Below, one piece after another: positions 1 to 11,176 of a stretch of DNA of 64,000 bases. Origin of the DNA: Rachicladosporium sp. CCFEE 5018 (taxonomy: Eukaryota > Ascomycota > Dothideomycetes > Cladosporiales > Cladosporiaceae); contig KZ111153.1 of the NCBI GenBank assembly GCA_002077045.2, positions 730,939 to 794,938 of the forward strand, written 5' to 3'. A program made the translations under genes and the position numbers. The stretch's first letter is position 1. Each line of letters opens with the position of its first letter. A model generated the notes under the pieces. It saw only the letters and a list, made by a program, of their open reading frames with translations. It was not told where the DNA came from and searched no databases.

Positions 1-525
1 GCTGCACTAAACAGCTCGACACCCACATCTCATTCAGCATCCCCACAACGCGCGAAGTCTACCATTAGCCTTGCCATCGCGCTCGGCACTGCCTTGCCAC
101 TCATCTTCCTGCTGGTGCTGCTGGGTGCTCTGTTGTACTGGCGGGGACGCAAGTGAGCGCGGACACTAAGCAAAGATAATCACGGAGCTGATGCGAGTGG
201 TCGACGCTGGAGCGGAAGCATTTTCAGCACAGTATCAGATACTCCCGCGCGCCACGAGACGGTCCCAGAAATGCCACCGACTCTGCCCGAGATCCCCAGG
301 AGCTTGACGCCGGGTGTGGCTGTGGCTGAGATGAAGCCCAAGATCGATCATGATGCAAAGCCAGCGACATATGGTGCAGAGAGCTCTGAACCTACTGAGA
401 AAGTAGCTGCAGAGCTCGCAGAAGAGCCAAGACCAGCGAGCGCCATGAGCATTCGCCAAGTGCAGCAAGAGGATGTGGAGACGCCGAAGAAGAGTCGAAA
501 GTCTTGGCGGCTGTCGAGACGGTGA
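1..525 (+). CDS. C-terminal part of a single-pass membrane protein (5' end outside the window)
   Basis: Frame 1 is open from base 1: a Ser/Thr-rich stretch, one strongly hydrophobic segment of about 22 residues (bases 58-141), then a basic stop-transfer YWRGRK. An in-frame TGA lies at 154-156, yet the same frame stays open to 525 with a hydrophilic tail rich in Pro, Glu and Lys ending in a basic cluster. The tail looks like a cytosolic domain. A 45-nt intron with donor GTGAGC at 153 and acceptor ending at 197 would remove the TGA and keep frame, but its branch site is poor. If it is not spliced, the protein ends just after the membrane segment. The layout (Ser/Thr-rich ectodomain, one TM, short tail) is common in fungal cell-wall sensor-like proteins; the family cannot be named from this fragment. 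Confidence 0.55.
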
Positions 526-804
526 GGCGATGCTGCATAGCGGGAGATCGAGTCCTCACTGGCGAAGCAGTCTGGTTGCAAGCTGCTTGACACACGCGAT
601 CGTCGGGAGCAGCGTCTCAGCTGAGAGGTGCAGTACCCATGCTCGTGTTACAGCGCCCTGCAGCTACGTGCAGCAAATATGTAGGCACCCTTGAGTCTGT
701 GGCCTCGTGTAATATCACCGTGTTGAACGGCTGATAATGTGTGTTGCCTTCATCGGTGTCGCTGCACTTCGAAACCAGGCGCACCGCAAAGACATCGATT
801 CGAA

Positions 805-2583
805 TCAGTCAAGGAAGTCTCGATCAGTCTCTGCCGCGAACTCTCGCACAACCCAAGCACAGAACTCTTCCCACTCTAATTTCCACTCCTTCAGTCTCTG
901 CGCACGCACACCCTTCCCTTTCGGCCCGTCCGTGATCTGTCGGGTCCACTCCTTCGTCGAGCAGTTGTCAAAACTTGCCCAGCGTACGCTATTCTCCGCC
1001 AGGCTGGCTAGCCCTTCGAGTCCAAGGTTCTCCCAGCCCTGCAACGCTTGCCAGAAGTCGTGCGTCATACCTGCTGCGCCTTGGCCGAGAATGATTGGGT
1101 CATCGTTGCACAACGAGCACGGCACACCGCGAGCGAGCAGCGCAGGCATGGGATGCGACATGATACTGCTTGTGAGACGCAGCACTTCGTTACTGACTGG
1201 ACAGCTTTCGATCAGGATCTTTTTCTCCTTGACCATGTCAATCAGCAGCGGGTGCTTATACAGACTGAATCCGTGGCCGATCCTTCGGGTACCCAACAAT
1301 ATAGCGTCGAACAGATTCTCATCAGTGTCAGTGCCGTCGCCTAAAGTCTCGCCAGCATGGAAGTAAAATGGTATGTCGACCTTGGCTTGTGCAGATTGCT
1401 TCTTGAACCAGAACAGCATGGGCGTCAACTCAGCAAGTGGAGCACCAAGATCCTCCTGTGCGACCAGATCATAGCCAACAATTAAGTCTGGGAATTCCAG
1501 CTTCATCGCGATGCAGTCTATCATGCTGTCTGCAATCGCTCGTGGTGGTAGACTTCGGACAGTGGTCCAGATCATCCCCGCTCCCCAGAACCCGGCCCCC
1601 TCTTTGGTTGCCTTATAAGCTTCGATCTCCTCCTGTAGCGCCTTCAGCATGTATGCGAAGTCCTCTTCTGGCTCGTCCTCGCCGGTGCGAGTGAATGGTA
1701 CCATGAAGACAGTACGCAGATCGACCCATCGGACACCGTCGGTATGCAAGTCGTGCAAGATCTTTCGGATGTTCTTGCGGAAGATTGGCTCATATCGCTG
1801 CAATGATGCGAGAATGCCGAAGCAGCTGATAAACTTTCGCCAGACATCATTCGGACCCATGTGATGTTTCAGCGACTCTTCCGGAGTGATCGTAACGCGA
1901 GACTTGATCCACTTGATGAAGCCTTCCTTACCGCCGTCTGGGAACGCAGCGGCTGCGGTGGCGACCGGGATGGAGTCGTTGGCAATGTATAAAGGGTCCC
2001 ACATGACCGCGGCTTCGGCTGTGCTGACATCCCTGACATGGCGAAAGATGAACGGAGCTTTCTCAAGCGCCTGAGGAGTGTGAAATGGTTCGTCGGCAGC
2101 GATGCAGATACCTTCAGTCGCGAACGCTTGATCGATAAGCCAATCGAGATCTCCCATGGCTTCGAGATGACAGTGCAGCAAAGCGCCCTTTGGCATCTTC
2201 CGCACTATCTGCCATAACTTTGACGATTCCATACGATCTCTCGCAAGCGTGAATGCCATTCCGGGGTAGACTTCGACATCTGTGGTCTTGGCAAGATTGT
2301 CTTCGTACTGAGCGTTCCAAAGAGTCTCCTGCTCCATGAAGCGGATGGACGAGACGATAGCACTTGCCTCAGCGGCCATGGGTGACAAGTTCTCTTTGAA
2401 ACCATGATCACTGCGTTGGCGCTTCTCCTGTGCTATCAACGCATCGCGGCCATCGTAGTACTTTGTGATGAAGGGTTCGTCTAGTGATGGAACACCTAGA
2501 TCCGCAAGGTCGTCGCCATCACTGAAGGCATCTTCGAGGTCAGAACCCGACTTCTCGTCTTGCAAGTCCTGTGGCTCTGCCAT
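805..2583 (-). CDS. ADGF/CECR1-type adenosine deaminase
   Basis: A 592-residue protein of the adenosine deaminase-related growth factor branch of the metal-dependent amidohydrolase fold, expected to hydrolyse adenosine or deoxyadenosine to the inosine form plus ammonia. Visible motifs are MPKGALLHCHLEA with the metal-binding HxH at about residues 137/139, FHAGET with the catalytic Glu at about 411, IGHG at about 435, IESCPVSN, and NDDP with the metal-binding Asp at about 493. The open frame extends upstream to 2727 but begins with TTG; the first ATG is at 2583 and was chosen. No signal peptide follows it, unlike secreted animal ADGFs, so a cytosolic enzyme in purine salvage is inferred. It is divergent from ATG2. 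The HxH motif reads HLEA where HLDA is usual. Confidence 0.88.
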   Translation of the reverse strand: MAEPQDLQDEKSGSDLEDAFSDGDDLADLGVPSLDEPFITKYYDGRDALIAQEKRQRSDHGFKENLSPMAAEASAIVSSIRFMEQETLWNAQYEDNLAKTTDVEVYPGMAFTLARDRMESSKLWQIVRKMPKGALLHCHLEAMGDLDWLIDQAFATEGICIAADEPFHTPQALEKAPFIFRHVRDVSTAEAAVMWDPLYIANDSIPVATAAAAFPDGGKEGFIKWIKSRVTITPEESLKHHMGPNDVWRKFISCFGILASLQRYEPIFRKNIRKILHDLHTDGVRWVDLRTVFMVPFTRTGEDEPEEDFAYMLKALQEEIEAYKATKEGAGFWGAGMIWTTVRSLPPRAIADSMIDCIAMKLEFPDLIVGYDLVAQEDLGAPLAELTPMLFWFKKQSAQAKVDIPFYFHAGETLGDGTDTDENLFDAILLGTRRIGHGFSLYKHPLLIDMVKEKKILIESCPVSNEVLRLTSSIMSHPMPALLARGVPCSLCNDDPIILGQGAAGMTHDFWQALQGWENLGLEGLASLAENSVRWASFDNCSTKEWTRQITDGPKGKGVRAQRLKEWKLEWEEFCAWVVREFAAETDRDFLD

Positions 2584-3189
2584 TTTGGTGTTGGCTATGC
2601 TGCGTGTCTTCGAATTCGTTCGAAGTCTTGCGGATGTAGTAGTTCGCACTTCACAAGTCTGGCAAGTCGCTCTATTGAAATACGAAAGTTCTGCACTCTC
2701 CGCGCCAGTCTGTCGTCTCTGGGTCAAATTGTGGTCCTACTGTCCGCTGCCGTGATCAAGCTGACAGGAGCATAACCTCTTGATCTGACACTCAACCTTG
2801 CTGAGATCTGTGTGGCGTAATTAGGCTCAGATAAGGTTATGGCCCGTTGCTCGAGCCGATATCCGATGTCCGATAGGCGTCCACATCGTCACGCGCTCGC
2901 TTGAATGTTGATCGGATACTCGTATGTACATTATCCCTTCACCTTTTGTTGTCCCACATCCAGGAATCTGAGTCGCAGGTAGGTAGGAAGGAGCACGCTA
3001 CCAACATCCCGTGAAACGACATGTCTACCCGGAGTAGCAACAGTGCAAGGCTAGAGAGGGTTTGCACCTCAGGCACGAAGCCACAAACCTCCAGGCAAAC
3101 ACCATGGTAGCATACAGCTGTTACCTACGTGACTAGACTTTCGTGGCATCTCTTCTATCCTTGTCTTTCCTTCCCGAAAGAACTTCACG
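2584..3189. promoter_or_regulatory. Divergent intergenic region ADGF / ATG2
   Basis: About 600 bases between two divergently transcribed genes. It must hold both promoters and 5' UTRs. I see no RNA gene, repeat or convincing coding frame in it. Confidence 0.5.
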
Positions 3190-6100
3190 ATGTCGAGCTG
3201 GATCCCGACTTCGATACAGAAGCGACTTCTGCGATATGCCATCACCCGATTTGGGATACTAGACGACGATGCCTTGGATCTTGACAGTTTCGACATTACA
3301 TGGGGCCGGAAGAATACGCTGGAATTCAAGAACGTCGGTTTGAATCTGGAGAAGCTTGCGGTTCTTGCGACTCTACCGCCTTGTCTGCGTTTGGAGACGG
3401 CGAGGATACTACTGTTACGACTTACGGTGCCTGCGGACTTCCTGCAGTCCGGGACCTCGATAGGAATCGAGGGAATTGAAATGGTAGCAAGGCTCACTGG
3501 AGAGGAAGATGCAGGACCCCGTGGTCGACGAGGGCACGTAAGAAGGGGTGGCAGTGCTCAGAGCCCATCACATCGGAAAAGGACACGGCGGATACGTTCG
3601 CCGTCCGCGGGACGTTTGCCGACTACGGCGGATGTTGCACGCTCTTTCCTGCATGACGAACCGTTGGAGGAAAGGCGCGAGCTCGAGGCTTCGGTCGCGG
3701 CCAGCAGCCGTGGTGTTGAGGAGTCCTTTGCCAGCGAAAGCAGTGGGAGTAGCGAGGCTGGTACTGGCGCAGTGCCCGGTCTTCCAGCATTCCTGGCAGG
3801 ATGGCTACAGGGCGTCATCGATCGATTCGAGCTTGCCATCAGCAATGTAAGAGTCACCTTGCATGTCAACGGAGTGCAAAGCTCAGATGGCACACCAACA
3901 AGCTTACTATTGCGCATTGGTCACATCAGTATGGGCCCTGTCGATAAGGAGCAGTCGCAGCGCGAAGTGAAAGTCTCGGAACTCTCGGTGGATACCATCA
4001 TCAAGGAGCAAATTCGGCAGGGTCAAGATTATGCAGCCTCACCTGTCGACAACAACATTGCCCCGCAGGTGCTGGGAAACCCTCCACCAGTGGAAGATGT
4101 GGATGATATTGCATTAGCGCAGAGTCAATCAACAATGTATCAGTCAGAGTACTTCGCTCCCACACGACCTTCAGCGCAACGGATGCAGGCGTCATGGGCT
4201 GCGTCAGACACCACTGCGCCGTCACCGAGCCTGCTAGACGAGGAACGCAACATTTTCACAGATGAAGAACATAACAAACTCGACATCCGTGCTGGTGACG
4301 ACAACATTAGCTGGACATCGCGGCGCAGTCAGCAAGCCGACACGACCGGAGATATCTGGGCCGAGGCTGAAGATCGATCCCCATCAGCGTCGCTATTCAT
4401 GTCTGCCCAGCGATCAGAATCACCATCAACTCCGCTGGCTACATCGACCTTCCAAGAAGAAAGGTGGAGACGGCCAGTTTCACCATACGATCGATCGTAC
4501 CGAAGTCCTGGATCTTGGCCATTGCTTGAGGATCCATCGCTACGACAAAAACCTCGTCCGAGCCCCGGCTCGTGGCCTGCCCCTGACCAGAGCCACCAGA
4601 GCTTTCATTATGCTCTCGCGTCACAACAAGACAACGATGCCGAGGCCCGAGCCAGCTCTCCATCAATCGCGCAAGCTACCTTGTCTGAGGGTCCAACACC
4701 TCTGATCGGCTCAGAGCACCAGCACGAGTACGATAATGCAGATGCAGTAGTACCTCAGGATCTCATGGAGTCTCGAGTGTTCAGCCACGACGAAGCCGAA
4801 AGCATCTACATGAGTGTGCTTTCAGACGAGCCCGCTGACAGGCACGAGCATGTCATGCCAGGGGCTTGGACAACGAGTACCAGCCATGGCAGTTTACTTG
4901 TGTTGCCCACGCAAGGCCATCTCACTCCCCGGGTCGAAGACCTTGATCCCCGAGCATCGCAAAAATTGTCACCTATCACGACCGAAGATGCACATATGAG
5001 CCAGTCGATCGGATCTACTCAATTAGCTACACCACGTCCAGGCTCTGCAGCTGCAGTACACTCACCCCGAGATACGAAACCACCACCTGATTGTAAGACT
5101 CTGCAGCTTGTACGTGTCGAAAGCGTGACACTTAGCTTTCCAAGCGGGTCAACAACTTCAGCTCCACACGTGCCTCCACCTCAGCCATCTGTAGCGCCCA
5201 GTCACAGCCGCACTAGTCCGGCTGGGATGCCCGGGACGTTCTCAATCTACTCTGATCGATCAGCATCACATCGTCGCCGCATGTCATCTACATACAGCGA
5301 CGCGGACGAACCTGTCACATTTACAAACGTAGCCCCTACTGCGGCCTCCGACCAGCCAATTATTACCGTACTGATTGGTATAGTAGACGCGCAGATCGAT
5401 CCTGTTTGCGCGAAGATGCTTTACAAGATCGGCAACACAGTGCAGCTTCACATGCTGCCATCAGCAGGCGACTTCGACAATACAGTGCCGAAGGACCCTT
5501 CGGTAGCTTTGATGCAGGGTCCTCGTCTCCAAGTCTCGCTCGAGTCAATGCGAGTAGACTTACACGAGACCTTGAAACCTCAGATGGACGAAGCGTCCGA
5601 TTTACAGCCTGGTTTGCTTACCGCGCGCCTCGATGGACTCAAGTTCGATGTAGGCGATGATCGGCATGAGGTCACTCTGGGCAAGCTGCAGCTTTCCATT
5701 GGAGGCACCCCTCTCCTGGGCTTCAGTGACAGCGCCATGACTCCAGCGGCCAGCGTCATCATTAGAGACGACTTACGCGTAGCTGTAGCTACGGGCAAGT
5801 CCACTGCACAGGGCCGCGCCATCGCGGAAGTTGATGTGCAGCTACGAGTAATAGATCTCAGAGTAGACCTGATCGCCATTGATGCTGCCTTCACGCCCTT
5901 CGGTGGTCTCAGTGGCGTGCTGGAGCTTGGTAGCACCATCCTGTCAGATAACTCTCCATTGGCATCACCCAGCTCCTCAATGAAGGCACCTCGCGTGCAC
6001 TTCCAGGACGATACATCGGCTTTAAACGTGTCGACCGAGATCAAAGCCAATGTACGTCTCGCCGGACTCAACTTGTCACTCCAAGGTGCGGGCAGCTCAC

Positions 6101-9100
6101 TTTCCGCCTCCGCTCCGACTACCAAGATATTATACCGCGAGAAGCTGACGTCAGTGCGACTCACTCAAGTACGACTGCTGGGTCCGAAGCAGTCACCCGA
6201 TGCTAGTGCTCCCTTCGAAGTCGCCCTGGACGACGTGCGTCTGGACCACCTGTTCAGCCCACCTGACTCCGAGCTGGAGAGGCTGATCTCACTCGTCACG
6301 CCTACCAAAGACAAGTATGACAACGACGACGATATCCTCCTTGATACTGTCATGCGACAAAGGCGCAAAGCTGCATGCCTAAAGATCACGCTCAGTGACA
6401 TCAAGGTCAAAGTCGTTGATTGGGACTTCATCAAGTCGCTTGAAAGCTTGGCGGCTGAGATTAGTCGATTCTCTGTCGTCACGAAGTACCTTCCAGAGGA
6501 TGATCGACCCGGCTTGCTCACTATGCTTTGGATCAAGCGACTCGAAGCACATCTGCCGGTGAGCGAACGGTTTGGTGTGATGAAGGCCGTTGTTCATGAC
6601 ATTCACTGTGCTCAAGTTGGGCTGCCATGGCTTCTTGCGGTTGCTGTTTCGCGTGTGCGAGTCGAGCGGAGCGATGGGCAGCAATTGCTTCACCAGTTTC
6701 TGCCACTTACTGGAGCCGATGACCACCCCATGATCATGGCTCGTATGGTAGGGGACGAAGCTGAGCCTATGGTCAAGGTGAAGCTGTTCAACGCATGTAT
6801 TGAGTACAGTGTTGCCACGCTGGTGGACTTCGCGGACGTCGAAGAACCCGAGTCCGCCGAGCGCTTTGTGGTGGAGATGGTCAGCTCCGTAGCACACATC
6901 GGCACCGACGACCATGCAGGCGATCAATCGCCCACGAAAAGCGAAGCTAGCGACAAGAAGATGAAGATCGTGTTGCTACTACACCACTCAGCCATCGGGC
7001 TCACACCAACCCTTGCCACAAGCAAAGGTATTGTCGTCTTGACCAACGGTACCTTGTCGACTATAGTGCCGCCATCTGAAACTGCATCTGGCACCATCTG
7101 TTTGCGAGAGGCGGGGCTATTCATAACTGACGTGGTCAAAGGGGACGACCAAACAGCAATGAGCAGCCGACGAAATCCAGCCCAGAACACCAAAGTCAGT
7201 AGATCAGTGTTGGCACATGTCTCACGGCAAGGCTTCGTCTCGATCGGCTCGCTCTCGTCGGCGTCGGTGGACGTACGAGTCAGCACAAAGCCGGCAATCG
7301 GGCATACGACAGTGGAGGTGAATGTGCGCAATGAGTTCCTCCTGCTCGAGACGTGTGCCGACTCCACTCAGACTCTCTTCGCGCTGCTTGGTGGTCTTAT
7401 GCCGCCTACGAAGTCAAGCAACGAGATCAAGAACCTGACGCAGCCGACTACGCTTGAGGACATGATCTCCTCGTTCTCAGGTGACGTGGTTCCGGCGCCG
7501 CAGAAATCGGCGTCTACTTTGTTCGACGTTGAGAAGAGCGGCATCTCCGAAGCTTCCTCATTACACACTTCGCTGTCGGCTAGTGAGCCTGACGATCTGC
7601 TGGTGCAATCAGAGATGACCTCGAGCCTGTATGGACCCGTAAGCGGTATCTTAGACGTGGCTCATCCCGACGAGGACAAAGCAGACGAGGACAGCACCGA
7701 CATCGCCGAGAGTCTGCTTGAAGACGATCCATTCGAGATGGCCGAAGCTCCCGAGAACGGTGCCATGGGCGATGCTGCACTTTTGCGAAGCCTGCGAAAG
7801 CAGTGTCAGCCTGTCGCAGGCGAGCAGACTGTCGCGCTTGGTGATTACGAGATTGAGGATCTTGGCTTCGATGCCTTAGGTCCCGAACATCGAGCATTGG
7901 GTTCGCGGCATCGATTCAATGCTCCGTCTTCGCGCAAAGTGTACAATGCGAACAAGGCACTGCTCGAGCATCTGCCATTCCGATTGAAGCTGCACGATGT
8001 CAACTTCGGATGGCATCTGCATGACGGGTATGACTGGCAAGATACCCGCGATGGCATCAGTGCGGCAGTCGAGAAGGTAGAGCAGCGAGCTGAGGAACGC
8101 ATCGCGAGACGCAGGCAGCAACGCGAGGATTTGGACGACGACAACTCCGTCATTGGTGACTGTATGTTCAACTCTGTCTACATCGCCATACCGAGCAACG
8201 TCACCGAAGTGCCGGACATCCGCAGGGGAATCAATCGCAATATCGATGATCTGGTCAGCGAGAGTGAGAGTGTGTTTGCGTCCGCGATGTCGCGGCCTAC
8301 GACGTACTCTGCGGGCGGGCGACCGGTACGGCAACGTCCGCGTAAGACGCTCAAGCTTGAGCGCAGTAGACACCACAAGATCTCCTTTGAGCTCAAAGGC
8401 GTTTCCGCTTACATTCTCGTCTTCCCACCAGACAGTGGCGAAGTCCAGAGCTCAATTGATGTGCGTCTAAAGCATTTCGAGATCTACGACCTGGTCCCTA
8501 CTTCGACCTGGAAGAAGTTTCTGACGCGCATGCCTAGCGATGGACCACGTGAATTATCGCGGCCGATGGTGCACATCAACCTGCTCAACGTTCTTACCAA
8601 GCCATCCCTGTCAATGACGGAGATCGTCATGCATGTCGCGGTACAGCCTCTACGTTTACACGTTGATCAAGACGCTCTAGACTTCATCACCCGCTTCTTC
8701 GAGTTCAAAGACTCTAACGCCCCGCCACCCACGCCTCCCAACGAGCAGCCTTTCCTCCAACGGATCGAAGTCGAGACTGTTGATCTGCAGCTAGACTACA
8801 AGCCAAAGAAGATCGACTACGTCAGCCTTCGCTCCGGGCACACCAGCGAGTTCATGAATTTTGTGATCCTCGATCAAGCGAATATCCGCCTCAAGCATGT
8901 CATCATTTACGGGCTGCAGGGCTTCGATCCACTGCACAAAACGCTGAACGACATCTGGTCGCCTGATGTGACTCGTAATCAGCTGCCAACTGTCTTGGCG
9001 GGCCTTGCACCCGTTCGAAGTCTGGTCAATATCGGCACTGGTGTTCGGGATGTCGTAGCTATTCCAATCCGTGAGTACAAGAAAGATGGCCGCATCGTCC

Positions 9101-9669
9101 GTAGCATCCAGAAGGGTGCCTTTCACTTTGGTAAGACGACTGCCTCTGAGCTCGCGAGGCTCGGCGCAAAGGTCGCGATTGGCACGCAGAATCTCCTCAC
9201 GGGCGCCGAAGGCTTGCTATCCCCGGCTTCCGCCTCCTACCCTGGACGCCGCGGATCCCCGATCGAAGACTGGGATGGCGATGAAGAAGCTACCGATCGC
9301 GAAACTCGCGCCTTCTCCGCATACGCCGATCAACCTCTCAATGTCTTCGCTGGTCTCAAGTCCGCACGACGGCATCTCGAGCATGACTTGCTAACTGCCA
9401 GAGATGCCTTCATTGCTGTACAAGGCGAGGTGCTGGAGAGCTCCGGGCCAGCTTCAGCTGCAGCAGCGGTGGCGAGACACGCGCCGACTGTGATCTTACG
9501 GCCGGTCATTGGCGTTAGCAGAGCTGTTGGGACTGCGTTACTTGGAGTTGGAAATCAAGTTGATCGTAGTGGGATCAAGCGGATGGATGATGTGAGTGCG
9601 CCCTTTTTCTTTTCACACTCGTGAGGATCATGTTGCTGACTCTCATCGCAGAAGTACAAGCGTCGCTAG
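3190..9669 (+). CDS. ATG2: Autophagy lipid-transfer protein Atg2
   Basis: A 2139-residue protein encoded by 3190-9591 and a six-codon last exon at 9652-9669. Atg2 is the rod-shaped lipid-transfer protein that bridges the ER and the growing phagophore, working with Atg18 and Atg9. The N-terminus (residues about 1-105) is a typical chorein/VPS13-like domain opening with WIPTSIQKRLLRYAI and LDLDSFDITWGRKN. A long disordered Ser/Pro-rich insert occupies residues about 330-720. The C-terminal third holds the conserved Atg2 block with ISFELKGVSAYILVFPPD and the region from LVNIGTGVRDVVAIPI to NQVDRSGIKRMDD. The 60-nt intron (9592-9651) has donor GTGAGT, branch GCTGAC and acceptor GCAG; without it the frame reads into a non-conserved tail. 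Length and domain order match fungal Atg2. Confidence 0.93.
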
Positions 9670-10525
9670 CGTGCAGATTCCACATACTGGGCGCGCTTGA
9701 TAGGTGCAGGGGTGGCGAGACCGGTCACGCATCGGTGGCTACAGTTGTAGGATATCGAGTCAGCAAGTAAGAGTAGGCGCGATGCTTAGGATACCGGGTG
9801 ACGCTGCGAACTCAATCATCGCACATCAATTCCGCCGTGTGATTCTCATTCGTGTCGCACATCCTCCGTCATGCATCTTCTCCAAGCCCATCCACTGCGG
9901 ACACAACTCGATGAAAAGGTAGAGTGAAGCACCGCCGCCACCAGAGTAATCGGAATCGAATTATACCCCTCCAGTCCACCCCCGAGGTCCGCGAAGTACC
10001 CCGAGCGCAGAAAGGGAGAATACGCCGCGTATTGCACTAAAGTGATCGCACCGAAGTGCACACAATCTCCGCACCGGCTCCCATAGCCCCCTCCCAATTT
10101 CTCAAGAGGCAGGCTGAAATTTCTGATGCCAAAGTGCAGCCATGAATACCATGGTAGGCCCTCGCGGGCAGCGAGTCAGAGCTCGTTGCAGTTTTGCTCT
10201 CTTGCGAGAGTTGCGATGAGGGTGACTGTGGAAGGTGAAGATTACTCCGAATTTCTCATTTGCCTTGTTGACTAGCGCGAGGGCAGGTCTGTGTGGGAGC
10301 AAAGAAACGCAGCGGTGGTGGGGACGGTGCTTGGGGAAAGAAGAGGACGAGTGTGACGGTGAAGATTTGGGGAAGGGAGGATCAGTTCGGAAGACGGGGC
10401 ATTATTGATCCGGGGTAAGTTGATGCCTGAGGGACGTGTGAGAGCCGGGATACAACAGCAGCAGTGAGGGCAGCACACGCGAAACATGTACAGTATAGAT
10501 AAGAGGGAGTCTCATGTCGATGATG
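9670..10525. other. Convergent intergenic region, no gene seen
   Basis: About 850 bases between the 3' ends of ATG2 and the dioxygenase fragment. Only short frames without recognisable composition occur on either strand. It must contain both 3' UTRs; I see no RNA gene or repeat. Confidence 0.4.
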
Positions 10526-11076
10526 CTAATTGTTGACGATACTATCGACATCCTTCTCCAGCGCGTACATCATATCAGTCCTCATAGTGTACTTCACTCC
10601 TTGCACAACATCCTCACCACTGTGCAGCAATCCGCGATGCTGGAAGATTAGTACTCTGCCTGCCTTGGGCTCGACATCCAGTTTTCTTCCCGGGTAATGC
10701 ATACTGTGAAAAGCCGTTTCTCCTCCTACCAGTCCAGCCGGACCGACCTCGAGTCGCTCTTCCGAGCTCATGCTCTCAAGGACCTCAGGTGGCGGCAATC
10801 CAGTGTCGTTAAGATAGAGATGCATGGTCATATAGCTCCGCTCCTTCCGATCAGGCGTCTCGTACGTCCCGTCACAGTGCTCTTTGAAGTATGCCCCGCC
10901 AATGTACTTCAAGAACCGCATCCGCTCATTCGGCCTCGTCAGCACCCATACCTCGTTCCGCTGACTTGGTCCAGTCCCTGTTATCTTCGGTCTATGGTCA
11001 AGCCTCAGCATCTCACTCACGTCCGGCACATCCTTCACCCTGTCCCAGACCCTCGACGCCAAATCTTGCGAGTCAC
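10526..11076 (-). CDS. Prolyl 4-hydroxylase-like 2OG-Fe(II) dioxygenase, C-terminal part (cut by gap)
   Basis: The frame runs from the gap edge at 11076 to its stop at 10526, about 183 residues. It carries the double-stranded beta-helix iron site of 2-oxoglutarate dioxygenases: HCD (HxD) after YIGGAYFKE, the distal His in GLLHSGEDV, and the 2OG-binding Arg in YTMRTDM. The closest type is the fungal prolyl 4-hydroxylase-like group. The first 284 bases of the fragment (10793-11076) match 31809-32092 base for base by eye, where the N-terminal half of the same gene lies. Joined across that overlap, the gene would be 284 codons including the stop. The break is an assembly gap, not a mutation. Confidence 0.85.
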
Positions 11077-11176
11077 NNNNNNNNNNNNNNNNNNNNNNNN
11101 NNNNNNNNNNNNNNNNNNNNNNNNNNNNNNNNNNNNNNNNNNNNNNNNNNNNNNNNNNNNNNNNNNNNNNNNNNNN
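11077..11176. other. Assembly gap (100 N) between contigs A and B
   Basis: Exactly 100 N, the conventional length for a gap of unknown size. It cuts the dioxygenase on the left and LTN1 on the right. Confidence 0.99.

Noticed and set aside
2584..2727. Extended N-terminus of the adenosine deaminase
   Set aside because: The longer frame starts with TTG and adds non-conserved sequence; ATG 2583 is preferred.
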